NCBI GenBank assembly: GCA_041596215.1
Contig: JBFHIZ010000003.1
Coordinates: forward strand, 1-64,000
Source: JBFHIZ01 sp041596215
Lineage (GTDB): Bacteria > Bacillota > Clostridia > Lachnospirales > Lachnospiraceae
DNA length: 64,000 bases
Reading direction: 5' to 3'
The notes beneath the pieces were generated by a model. It worked only from the letters and a program-made list of their open reading frames with translations. It made no database searches and was not told where the DNA came from. A program made the translations under genes and the position numbers. Shown here piece after piece: positions 16,479 to 25,251 of the stretch. Position 1 is the first letter of the stretch, and each line of letters starts with the position of its first letter.

Positions 16479-18554
16479 ATGAGTTTTGATGAGCGTACAC
16501 TTTATAGTGATTTAACGGAAGATTATATTATACCTGCTCAGCCGAAAGAGTTTGAACCGGTTACTATTCGCATACGAACAAAAAAAGAAACGGTAGAAAA
16601 AACGTATATTTGTATGGATGGTAAAAAGAATAGAATGTATATTGCAGAAAGATCGGATTTGTTTGATTATTACCAATATGCTTTCCTATTAGAAAATCAT
16701 TCCATTCGATATTATTTTGAAGTACATACTGAAAATGGGATCTATTTTTATGATCAAAGAGGAAGTTCTCGAGATGTACAAGAATATTATTTCTTCAAGA
16801 TTATACCTGGATTTGAAGTGCCAAAGTGGGCTCGCGGAGCAGTTATGTACCAATTGTATGTTGACCGCTTTTTTAATGGGGATCCAACAAATGATGTATT
16901 AACAAATGAATATCAGTATATTGGAGAATTTGCAACACAAGTAACGGATTGGAATAAAATTCCTGCGATTATGGGAGTCCGTGAATTTTATGGTGGAGAT
17001 TTACAAGGTGTATGGGAGAAATTAGATTATTTACAAGAGCTAGGAATTGAAGTGATTTATTTTAATCCATTATTTGTTTCTCCTTCAAATCATAAATATG
17101 ATATTCAAGATTATGATCATATTGACCCCCATATAGGAAGAATTGTCTTTGATGAAGGGAATTTACTAAACGATGAGGTGAAAGAAAACCGATTTGCTAC
17201 GAAATATATTAATCGAGTAACAGCAAAAGAAAATTTAGAAGCAAGTGATATGTTTTTTGTAAAACTTGTGGAAGAAATACATAAACGTGGAATGAAAGTT
17301 ATTTTGGATGGTGTGTTTAATCATTGTGGTTCTTTTAATCGATGGATGGATCGAGAACGAATTTATGAAATGCAAAAAGGGTATGAAAAAGGAGCATATA
17401 TTTCAGAGAATTCACCCTACAAAGATTACTTTGCATTTTCAAGCCCAAATTGGCCATATAACGGCTCTTATGACGGATGGTGGGGTTTTGATACCTTGCC
17501 TAAGCTAAACTACGAGGGATCGGAAGATTTGTACCGCGAAATTTTACGAATTGCAGAAAAATGGGTTTCAAAACCTTATTATGTAGATGGATGGAGACTT
17601 GATGTTGCAGCAGATTTAGGGCATTCTTCAGAAGCTAATCATAAGTTTTGGACAGATTTTCGAAGGGTTGTAAAACACGCGAATCCAAATGCAATAATTA
17701 TTGCGGAACATTATGGAGATCCATCGGCATGGCTTGACGGAAAACAATGGGATACAGTCATGAATTATGATGCATTTATGGAACCAATCACATGGTTTTT
17801 AACAGGCATGCAAAAACATAGTGACGATTTCAGAGAGGACTTATTAGGAAATGCAGATGCTTTTTTAGGTGCAATGCGACATCATATGGCACATTTTACA
17901 GGGCCCTCTTTAGATGTAGCAATGAATGAACTATCTAATCATGATCATTCTAGATTTTTGACGCGAACAAATAGAAAAGTTGGTCGTGTAGATATGCTCG
18001 GTGCAAAAGCAGCTAGCGAAGGAATTGATGTTGCGGTTATGCGATTGGCTGTTTTGATGCAAATGACGTGGATTGGGGCACCAACCATTTATTATGGAGA
18101 TGAAGTTGGCTTGTGTGGGTTTACAGATCCGGATAATCGAAGAAGTTACCCTTGGGGCAAAGAAGATAATTCGTTATTTGTTTTTCATAAAGAAATGATT
18201 ACCATACGAAAAAAGTATCCGGTATTAAGGACAGGATCTCTTCGTTATATAGAAGGAGATTTTAATTATTTAGCATATACAAGATTTAATCAGGAAGAAG
18301 TTTTTATTATTGCGGTAAACAATAATCGCAAGGCATATCAAATAGATATGGAAGTGGCTTTTTTAGGAGTACAAGATCATTTGAAAATGCAAAAAATAAT
18401 AAGCTGTCATCAAAATGGATATGATACATCAGCTGTAGAATATAATATTCATGAAGGAAGATTGAGAATGGAACTTCCTGCACAATCTGCGGTTTTATTG
18501 CGAACAAATATTGCTAAGGAAAATAATCGAAAAAATTTCTTGCAATTTGTATAG
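16479..18554 (+). CDS. GH13 neopullulanase/cyclomaltodextrinase-type alpha-glucanase
   Basis: A 691-aa glycoside hydrolase family 13 enzyme without a signal peptide, so probably cytoplasmic and acting on imported maltodextrins. An N-terminal beta-sandwich of about 115 residues precedes the barrel (GAVMYQLYVDRFFNGDP). Catalytic motifs are the nucleophile Asp in VDGWRLDVAAD, the acid Glu in IIIAEHYGDPSAWL, and the third Asp in NELSNHDHSRFL. The region DGVFNHCGSFNRW is the first conserved motif. The exact product range (alpha-glucosidase, neopullulanase, maltogenic) cannot be read. It sits behind AGGAGA, a terminator and a structured leader, and stands alone as a transcription unit. Confidence 0.9.
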   Translation: MSFDERTLYSDLTEDYIIPAQPKEFEPVTIRIRTKKETVEKTYICMDGKKNRMYIAERSDLFDYYQYAFLLENHSIRYYFEVHTENGIYFYDQRGSSRDVQEYYFFKIIPGFEVPKWARGAVMYQLYVDRFFNGDPTNDVLTNEYQYIGEFATQVTDWNKIPAIMGVREFYGGDLQGVWEKLDYLQELGIEVIYFNPLFVSPSNHKYDIQDYDHIDPHIGRIVFDEGNLLNDEVKENRFATKYINRVTAKENLEASDMFFVKLVEEIHKRGMKVILDGVFNHCGSFNRWMDRERIYEMQKGYEKGAYISENSPYKDYFAFSSPNWPYNGSYDGWWGFDTLPKLNYEGSEDLYREILRIAEKWVSKPYYVDGWRLDVAADLGHSSEANHKFWTDFRRVVKHANPNAIIIAEHYGDPSAWLDGKQWDTVMNYDAFMEPITWFLTGMQKHSDDFREDLLGNADAFLGAMRHHMAHFTGPSLDVAMNELSNHDHSRFLTRTNRKVGRVDMLGAKAASEGIDVAVMRLAVLMQMTWIGAPTIYYGDEVGLCGFTDPDNRRSYPWGKEDNSLFVFHKEMITIRKKYPVLRTGSLRYIEGDFNYLAYTRFNQEEVFIIAVNNNRKAYQIDMEVAFLGVQDHLKMQKIISCHQNGYDTSAVEYNIHEGRLRMELPAQSAVLLRTNIAKENNRKNFLQFV

Positions 18555-18615
18555 ACTTATGCTATATTTTTATATTGTCAGAACAAATTAGATTTGACAA
18601 AAAATTACACATATT

Positions 18616-18697
18616 GGATGGGTTCCCGAGTGGCCAAAGGGGGCAGACTGTAAATCTGTTGGCAGCGCCTTCGAAGGTTCGAATCCTTCTCCATCCA
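18616..18697 (+). tRNA. tRNA-Tyr (GTA)
   Basis: A full cloverleaf with a long variable arm, as expected for bacterial tRNA-Tyr. Acceptor GGATGGG pairs with TCCATCC, the anticodon loop is CTGTAAA, and the T arm is GAAGG-TTCGAAT-CCTTC. No CCA is encoded. Confidence 0.95.
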
Positions 18698-18701
18698 GTA
18701 C

Positions 18702-18785
18702 GCCGGCGTGGCGGAACTGGCAGACGCGCAGGACTTAAAATCCTGTTGTAGAAATACAGTACCGGTTCGATTCCGGTCGCCGGCA
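18702..18785 (+). tRNA. tRNA-Leu (TAA)
   Basis: A class II tRNA four bases after tRNA-Tyr. The acceptor stem is GCCGGCG / CGCCGGC, the anticodon stem CAGGA / TCCTG with loop CTTAAAA, and the variable arm TGTAGAAATACA. It reads UUA codons. CCA is not encoded. Confidence 0.95.
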
Positions 18786-18968
18786 TCAAAAAAGACATCA
18801 CTTTATAGTGATGTCTTTTTTGATGCCTAAAGAAATAGGAATGGGAAATAACGCTTGCGTTATTTCTTCGCCAAAATTTGGCGTGAGGTCGCCGGCAAGA
18901 CATCACTTTATAGTGATGTCTTTTTTGATGCCTAAAGAAATAGGAATGGGAAATAACGCTTGTGTTAT
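18775..18968. repeat. 105-bp direct repeat carrying the tRNA-Leu 3' end and terminator
   Basis: Copy one runs from 18775 and copy two from 18887. Both begin with GGTCGCCGGCA, the last 11 bases of tRNA-Leu, and continue through the same terminator hairpin and the following segment to GCTTG(C/T)GTTAT. Copy two lacks seven bases after the tRNA end. Copy one also has AAATAACGC / GCGTTATTT and CGCCAAA / TTTGGCG inverted repeats in its distal part. The identity is nearly complete, which points to a recent partial duplication. Confidence 0.9.
18787..18826 (+). terminator. terminator of the tRNA-Tyr-Leu unit
   Basis: AAAAGACATCAC pairs with GTGATGTCTTTT around TTTATA and is followed by T's. A second copy lies at 18897-18930. 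Confidence 0.9.
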
Positions 18969-18985
18969 AAGCTATTTCTTTTTTT

Positions 18986-19143
18986 ACACACGTATTTGTG
19001 GTAAAATAGAAAAATAGTAAGTTTGTTGAAAAAGACAAGTAACACTTTTGGGACGGTGTTAAGATTATCTACAAATATTTTATAAAATAGGGAAATGTAA
19101 CAAAACTGAAAATTGTCAGATTATACGACTATAAGGGGAAAAC
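18986..19143. other. gap between the repeat and the EAL gene
   Basis: An AT-rich spacer. I see no gene, only the AAGGGG ribosome-binding site just before the ATG at 19144 and no convincing promoter. Confidence 0.5.
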
Positions 19144-21861
19144 ATGAAAAAATGGAATAAAATTAGTATTAAAAAAACATTACTTCTTGCCATACCATTG
19201 ATATTGATTTGGATTTCTGTGCTTGCATATAATTTATACGTTGAGAAAAACTATATTGTTGAAAACATTATTTCTGAAAATGAATATAAAGATGGAAATA
19301 ATGAGTTTTTGGTGAATCAATATATAGAGGAAATTATTGAAAATTTAAAAATTATTCGGGATTCGAATGAATTAGAAGCGTTTATTAATGACCCGACAGA
19401 AGATACATTATATGAAACCGAAGAAATGTTTAAAAGGGTAATGACAAATAAGGTTGATTATGACCAATTAAGATTATTAGATAAAGACGGGCACGAAATT
19501 ATTCGCGCAGACAATGAAGAAGAAGTGGTGTTGGCAAGTAGCGATTTGTTAAAGGATAAAAGTGAAAGATATTATTTTATTGAAACAAAAGAGTTATCAA
19601 AGGGTGAAATATATATCTCTCCACTAGACTTAAATTTGGAAGAGGAAGAATTGGAAATGCCATACAAACCGATGGTAAGATTTGCGACGCCGATATTTGA
19701 TGAGAATGATGATTTCCAAGGCGTGTTAATAATTAATTATAAGGCGGAGTATTTTGTTGAAATTCTAGAAAGTCATGATATGCATGAAGAGATAGATACC
19801 TTTAAGTTTTATGTGCTTAATCGTGAGGGAGAGTTTCTTTTAGAGCAAGAAGAAGATAATACATTTTCGATAATGCTTGATAAAGATATGATGCCATATA
19901 GTGAAAAAAATAAAGCAGTATGGGAAGTGATATCCAATAAAAACACGGGAGCAATAAGAACGACGACAAAGTTAATTACACATTATGATGTATTGTCAAA
20001 AACGAGAGAGCTTCATTCAAATTTTAAAGAACGATGGATTGTAATTCATGAAATTAATATACAAGATTTGTTTTCGGTAAAAACAATGATGAAAGAACTT
20101 TTAGTTCCGCGGAACTTGGGTGTGTTATTATTTATTATAATCGTATCGGTCATATATGCATATACGAGTACCAAGATACAGTCAAAGGATAGTCAATTAG
20201 AGATTACCGAATTGATAGCTCAAAACACCAATGATGGAGTATTGATTACCGATAAAGATAAAAATATAACCTATGTCAACGCAGCATATGAGGAAATCAC
20301 AGGGTATCCAGAAAATGAAATTTTAAATAGGCAACCAAGAGACTTTAAATCTGGAAAACAAGATGAAGAGTTTTATAAAAAAATGTGGGGAATGATTAAG
20401 AAAAAAGGATATTGGGAAGGATTTCTTTGGGATAAAAGAAAAAATGGACTGCTTTATCCTGCAAAGATGAAAATTATTGCAGTAAAAGATAAAAACAACA
20501 ACGAACCGAATCATTATGTAAGTGTTTTAACAGACGTTTCAAAAGAAAAAAACAATGAGAATAATTTAGAACGAATAACAAGTGAAGATGGGACGTTTCT
20601 AATTCCAAACGAAGAAATGATGCTACAATTATTAAAACAAAGCATCGAAATGGAAGAATACAGTTTTATGCTTTTATACATTTCCATAGAAAATTACAAT
20701 CAATTAATTACCTCTTTCAAAGGATTTGAAAATAAAAGTGCAGAAATGTTTAGCGAATTAATAAAGCCACTTATAAATAAAGATGACTTTATAGCGCAAA
20801 GTGGGAGAAATATTTATTTAGTTACGGTTGGATTAAAGAATATGCAAAGCGATCCGATTACCTTCGTAAATAGTATTCATAAAAGCTTATCAAAAAAGAT
20901 AAATGTAAAAGAAGGTGAGCTGTTTTTTAAAACTAGAATCGGTGTTTCTTTATGGCCACAAGATACAAAAGATATAAAAAAATTACTTTTAAACTCGATT
21001 ATTGCGTTAGATTGGGTGACAAATAGAAGAACAAAAGAAACGGCATTTTTCTCAGAGAATATGATCGCGGAATTGAATCAAGGAAATGAAATAGAAAAAC
21101 AATTAATGACAGCCGTTGAAAATAAAGAATTCTATATGGTTTATCAACCGCAAGTGAATTCTTTATCAGGAAAAGTAATTGGAATGGAGGCTTTGATTCG
21201 GTGGAAAAATAAAGAACTTGGGCAGATTCCACCAGGTATCTTTATACCGATTGCGGAGAGAAGTAAAACAATTATAGACATAGGATATTGGATTGTTGAA
21301 CAGGTATGTAAAGATATTAATGAGATGATGAAGTTATCGAATGGAGCAATAGAAGACATGCGGTGCGCAGTTAATTTATCTTCGATTCAGATGGAGGATG
21401 ATGATTTCTTAAATAAATTTTTCCATATCATCTCAAAAAATGGAATTGATTTTAAGCAATTAGAAATAGAAGTTACAGAAGGCATGTTGCTGACGGATGA
21501 CACGAAAAACATAAGTGCTTTAAATTCTTTCCGAAAAGTGGGAATGACAGTGGCAATTGATGATTTTGGAACTGGATATTCTTCCTTATCCTATCTCAAT
21601 ACATTGCCACTTGACAAGATCAAAATTGATCGAAGTTTTATTAAGGATTTTCCAGATAATGATGATGGAAAGCTGATATCAGTTCTTGTTCAAATGACGG
21701 AAGTGTTAGGAATTTCGGTATTAACGGAAGGTGCAGAAACAAAAGAGCAGGTGGAATTTTTAAGCGAAATAGGATGTAGTACAATACAGGGATATTTTTA
21801 TAGTAAACCATTAGAAAAAAGAGAATTTCTCGAATATTTAGAAGGAAGAGGTAAAATATGA
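19144..21861 (+). CDS. Cache-PAS-degenerate GGDEF-EAL cyclic-di-GMP phosphodiesterase
   Basis: A 905-aa membrane signalling protein. Helices at about 12-30 and 322-343 bracket a periplasmic-type sensor of about 290 residues (Cache-like). A PAS domain (about 352-470, with DGVLITDKDKNITYVNAAYEEITGY) follows. A GGDEF domain (about 480-640) has SGRNIY (553-558) where the catalytic GGDEF should be, so it is probably inactive or regulatory. The EAL domain (about 650-900) keeps GMEALIRW, DDFGTGYSS and KIDRSFIKD, which predicts active c-di-GMP hydrolysis. It overlaps the HDOD gene by ATGA, so the two are translationally coupled. Confidence 0.9.
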   Translation: MKKWNKISIKKTLLLAIPLILIWISVLAYNLYVEKNYIVENIISENEYKDGNNEFLVNQYIEEIIENLKIIRDSNELEAFINDPTEDTLYETEEMFKRVMTNKVDYDQLRLLDKDGHEIIRADNEEEVVLASSDLLKDKSERYYFIETKELSKGEIYISPLDLNLEEEELEMPYKPMVRFATPIFDENDDFQGVLIINYKAEYFVEILESHDMHEEIDTFKFYVLNREGEFLLEQEEDNTFSIMLDKDMMPYSEKNKAVWEVISNKNTGAIRTTTKLITHYDVLSKTRELHSNFKERWIVIHEINIQDLFSVKTMMKELLVPRNLGVLLFIIIVSVIYAYTSTKIQSKDSQLEITELIAQNTNDGVLITDKDKNITYVNAAYEEITGYPENEILNRQPRDFKSGKQDEEFYKKMWGMIKKKGYWEGFLWDKRKNGLLYPAKMKIIAVKDKNNNEPNHYVSVLTDVSKEKNNENNLERITSEDGTFLIPNEEMMLQLLKQSIEMEEYSFMLLYISIENYNQLITSFKGFENKSAEMFSELIKPLINKDDFIAQSGRNIYLVTVGLKNMQSDPITFVNSIHKSLSKKINVKEGELFFKTRIGVSLWPQDTKDIKKLLLNSIIALDWVTNRRTKETAFFSENMIAELNQGNEIEKQLMTAVENKEFYMVYQPQVNSLSGKVIGMEALIRWKNKELGQIPPGIFIPIAERSKTIIDIGYWIVEQVCKDINEMMKLSNGAIEDMRCAVNLSSIQMEDDDFLNKFFHIISKNGIDFKQLEIEVTEGMLLTDDTKNISALNSFRKVGMTVAIDDFGTGYSSLSYLNTLPLDKIKIDRSFIKDFPDNDDGKLISVLVQMTEVLGISVLTEGAETKEQVEFLSEIGCSTIQGYFYSKPLEKREFLEYLEGRGKI

Positions 21862-22718
21862 AAGAACATCCAACAATGATAAGAATTGAAGAATCAGGAT
21901 TATTACCAAAAATACCCAAGTCTATGGGGGAAACCTTGCATGTTTTATTGGATACAGATAATTTTGATATAAAAGAGTCTCTTGCATTAATTAGAACCAT
22001 TCCAGGCTTAGAAGAAAATATTATCAAAGTACTTAGTATTAATGCAAAGTTTACGAGAAAAATAGTGCTATTAGAAGAAGCAGTTAATTATCTAGGAATA
22101 AATAATGTTCGTCTTATTTTAATCTCTTTTATAACAAGAATATTGCTTCCAAATGAGGAAGGAAATGCAAAATTATTTGACAGTCAAAAATATTGGAAAC
22201 ATTGCTTGGGAACCGCAATTGCTGCTTCGAAAATAGCCAAAAAAACGGGCTTAGCAGAAAGTAGTAAAATTTTCACCTATGGATTAATTCATGATATTGG
22301 AATTACGGTACTTGATATTTGTTTGCCAGAAGAATTAAATGAGATTAATCGAAAGCATTTAGGTGGAATGCATCAGATTATTGCAGAACGAGTCGTTTTA
22401 GGCGGGGTAACTCATGCGGATATCGGAATGTGGCTATGCGAAAAATGGGGATTGCCAGAGGAAATATGCCATGCGGTTGGATATCATCACAATCCGTTTC
22501 AAAGTAAAATAAAGAATAAAGACGTTTTGATTTTGCATTTTGGAGACTTGATTAGCACTGCATATTATGAAAGCCTTATAGGGGTGAAAAATGAGTTTAT
22601 CTTTTTGGAACGAATCAAAACAGAATTAGAATTACCGACGGAATATGTAGAGGAATTAATTGAAAAACTTCCAGAATATATCAAACAAATTGAACCAGTT
22701 GCGAATGTATTTTTTTAA
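21858..22718 (+). CDS. HDOD-domain signalling protein
   Basis: A 286-aa HDOD protein, a degenerate HD-domain family often partnered with cyclic-dinucleotide signalling. Visible features are the N-terminal LLPKIPKSMGETLHVL, the SxNAKFTRK-like helix, the HCLGTAIAASKIAKK and GLIHDIGI segments with His-Asp, and VGYHHNP near 213. It retains more HD-like histidines than many HDOD proteins, so weak hydrolase activity is possible. The start codon overlaps the upstream EAL stop (ATGA), which strongly suggests they act together. Confidence 0.85.
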   Translation: MKEHPTMIRIEESGLLPKIPKSMGETLHVLLDTDNFDIKESLALIRTIPGLEENIIKVLSINAKFTRKIVLLEEAVNYLGINNVRLILISFITRILLPNEEGNAKLFDSQKYWKHCLGTAIAASKIAKKTGLAESSKIFTYGLIHDIGITVLDICLPEELNEINRKHLGGMHQIIAERVVLGGVTHADIGMWLCEKWGLPEEICHAVGYHHNPFQSKIKNKDVLILHFGDLISTAYYESLIGVKNEFIFLERIKTELELPTEYVEELIEKLPEYIKQIEPVANVFF

Positions 22719-22757
22719 ATCGAAAAAGTAACCAAAAAGAAAATGAGGAAGATGTAT

Positions 22758-24149
22758 ATGAAGACAGATGTTTTAATAATAGGGGCTGGACCAGCAGGAA
22801 TATTTACAGCGTTAGAATTACTTAAAAAGGAAACGAAAAAAAAGATAACCATTATAGAAAAAGGACAACCAATAGAAAAAAGACATTGTCCTAAGGATAT
22901 AACAAATGAATGTATGAATTGTCAGCCCAATTGCCATATTACAACGGGATTTTCAGGTGCAGGAGCATTTTCTGATGGAAAATTATCACTTAGTCATGAG
23001 GTTGGGGGTGATTTGCCTAATTTAGTAGGGGTTTCATTGGTTGAAAAAACCATTGATTATGCAGACAAAATTTATTTAGAATTTGGTGCAGATGATAAAG
23101 TAGAAGGTGTAAATCATGGTGAGGATGTTAAGACAATTCGTAAGCAAGCAATAAAAGCAGGTCTTAAATTAGTGGATTGCCCAATTCGTCATTTGGGGAC
23201 GGAAAAAGCACAAGAAATATATTTGGCAATTGAAAAATATTTGCAAAAAAATGAGGTAGAAATTTTATTTGGTTATGAATGTCAAACTTTGATTTTAGAG
23301 GGTAGTGAATGTAAAGGAGCCTATATAAGCAATGTAAACGAAAGTATGGAATGCTATGCAAGTCATACGATAGTGGCGACAGGAAGGCGAGGAGCAGATT
23401 GGTTAGAAAAACAATGTGCGGAACATAATATTGCACATCAACCAGGTACGGTAGATATTGGCGTACGTGTAGAAGTTCGGAACGAAGTTATGGAGTTTGT
23501 AAATAATGTGTTGTATGAATCCAAGCTTATAGGATATCCACAACCTTTTAAAAACAAAGTTCGAACATTTTGTCAAAATCCAGGAGGATTTGTAAGCCAG
23601 GAAAATTATGACAATGATCTTGCGGTTGTAAATGGACATTCTTATAAGGAAAGAAAATCAAACAATACAAATTTAGCTATTCTTTGTTCCCATAATTTTA
23701 CAGAGCCATTTAACCAACCCATTGCTTATGCGCAAAAAGTAGGAGAATTGACGAATATGTTAGGTGATGGGCATATTTTAGTGCAGCGATTTGGGGATAT
23801 TTTAGACGGAAAAAGAACTTGGCCAAAAGAACTTTCTAGATCCAATGTAGTTCCAACATTACCAGACGCGATTGCGGGAGATATTACTGCAGCAATGCCA
23901 TATCGAGCAATGATTAATATTATTAATTTTATTCAAGCAGTAGATGTTGTTGTTCCAGGGTTTGCTTCAACAGAAACTTTGCTGTATTCACCTGAACTAA
24001 AATTCTATAGCAATAAAATTAAACTTGATCAACATTTAAATACTAATATAAATGGATTACACTGTCTTGGAGACTCTAGTGGATGGACAAGGGGATTAAT
24101 GATGGCCTCTGTTATGGGTGTATTAATGGCAAGAGAATTGGAAAAGTAA
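22758..24149 (+). CDS. FAD-dependent oxidoreductase (COG2509-like)
   Basis: A 463-aa flavoprotein. The N-terminal dinucleotide fold is MKTDVLIIGAGPAGIFTAL; further features are the Cys-rich stretch HCPKDITNECMNCQPNCH (about 38-55), TGFSGAGAFSDGKLSL and the C-terminal CLGDSSGWTRGLMMASVMG. The family is widespread in anaerobes and poorly characterised. Frames open at ATG 22743 and 22752, but ATG 22758 lies nine bases after GAGG and gives the conserved N-terminus. The four clustered cysteines could bind metal or an Fe-S cluster; this is inference. Confidence 0.8.
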   Translation: MKTDVLIIGAGPAGIFTALELLKKETKKKITIIEKGQPIEKRHCPKDITNECMNCQPNCHITTGFSGAGAFSDGKLSLSHEVGGDLPNLVGVSLVEKTIDYADKIYLEFGADDKVEGVNHGEDVKTIRKQAIKAGLKLVDCPIRHLGTEKAQEIYLAIEKYLQKNEVEILFGYECQTLILEGSECKGAYISNVNESMECYASHTIVATGRRGADWLEKQCAEHNIAHQPGTVDIGVRVEVRNEVMEFVNNVLYESKLIGYPQPFKNKVRTFCQNPGGFVSQENYDNDLAVVNGHSYKERKSNNTNLAILCSHNFTEPFNQPIAYAQKVGELTNMLGDGHILVQRFGDILDGKRTWPKELSRSNVVPTLPDAIAGDITAAMPYRAMINIINFIQAVDVVVPGFASTETLLYSPELKFYSNKIKLDQHLNTNINGLHCLGDSSGWTRGLMMASVMGVLMARELEK

Positions 24150-24165
24150 TAATTGGGGGGAGCGT

Positions 24166-25251
24166 ATGAAGATTATTCATTGTGCAGATGTTCATTTGGA
24201 TTCAAAATTAAGAACAAATTTAACGAATGAACAAGCACGAGAACGAAGAAATGAACTATTGATCACTTTTGAAAATATGGTTGCTTATGCAGTAGAACAA
24301 GATGTAAAAGCAATCCTTTTAGCAGGAGATTTATTTGATACTGGAAGCGTAACGGTTAAAACAAGAAATGCGGTCGCCTCTTGTATTACTCAAAATCAGA
24401 AGATACAATTTTATTATTTATCTGGAAATCATGATGCGGATAATTTTATTATGACATGGGAAGAGATACCCCAAAATCTTCATCTATTTTCAAATAAATG
24501 GAAAAGTTACGAATTTGAAGAAATAACGATAAGCGGCGTTGAATTGGATGATGAAAATACCAATACAATTTATGATAGTTTGGTTTTGAATCCAGACAAA
24601 ACAAATATTGTAATGTTGCATGGACAAGAGTCGGCTTACCAGGGAAAAGATAAAACGGAAATTATTCAAATTCCGGCGCTTGCCAATAAATTTATTGACT
24701 ATTTAGCATTGGGGCATATACACACACATAAAGTGGGTCATATCGACCGTAGAGGAGCATATTGCTATGCTGGTTGCTTAGAAGGTAGAGGATATGATGA
24801 ATGTGGTGAAAAAGGATTTGTGCTCTTAAATCTGGAAAATAAAAGGATTACACCTACCTTCGTACCGTTTGCAAAAAGGACGGTACATGAGATTGTAATT
24901 GACATTTCTGGATTGGATTCCACTTCTAAAATCGATCATAAAATGAGTAAAGAATTGTCTACAATTCCTTCAAAAGACATGTTAAAAGTGATTTTAACAG
25001 GCAAAGTTCCTCTTTCGGCAGAGCGGGATTTGTCATTTTTAGAAACAAAATATAAAGATGCTTTTTATGCATTTAAAATGGAAGATGATCTTGTAAGGTT
25101 ACAATTAAACCCTAAAGATTATGAAAAAGATGCTTCGTTAAAAGGAGAATTTATTCGACTCCTTATGGAGAAAAAAATAGGGGAAGAAAAGGAATCTGCG
25201 ATTATTGAACTGGGGTTAAAAGCTTTAGCAGGGGAGGAAGTAGATAAATGA
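24166..25251 (+). CDS. YhaO/SbcD-like DNA-repair metallophosphoesterase
   Basis: A 361-aa calcineurin-like nuclease subunit. Metal-binding motifs are in order: IIHCADVHLDSKL (DxH), LLAGDLFDTGSV (GDxxD), YLSGNHDADN (GNHD), MLHGQES and LALGHIHTHKVG (GHxH). Family members form Mre11/Rad50-like complexes with the ATPase encoded next door. The C-terminal capping part is shorter than in SbcD, as in YhaO. It overlaps the following gene by ATGA, which is consistent with a stoichiometric complex. Confidence 0.88.
   Translation: MKIIHCADVHLDSKLRTNLTNEQARERRNELLITFENMVAYAVEQDVKAILLAGDLFDTGSVTVKTRNAVASCITQNQKIQFYYLSGNHDADNFIMTWEEIPQNLHLFSNKWKSYEFEEITISGVELDDENTNTIYDSLVLNPDKTNIVMLHGQESAYQGKDKTEIIQIPALANKFIDYLALGHIHTHKVGHIDRRGAYCYAGCLEGRGYDECGEKGFVLLNLENKRITPTFVPFAKRTVHEIVIDISGLDSTSKIDHKMSKELSTIPSKDMLKVILTGKVPLSAERDLSFLETKYKDAFYAFKMEDDLVRLQLNPKDYEKDASLKGEFIRLLMEKKIGEEKESAIIELGLKALAGEEVDK

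Noticed and set aside
18594..18599. TTGACA just before tRNA-Tyr as a promoter
   Set aside because: A -10 at 17 bp would fall inside the tRNA gene.
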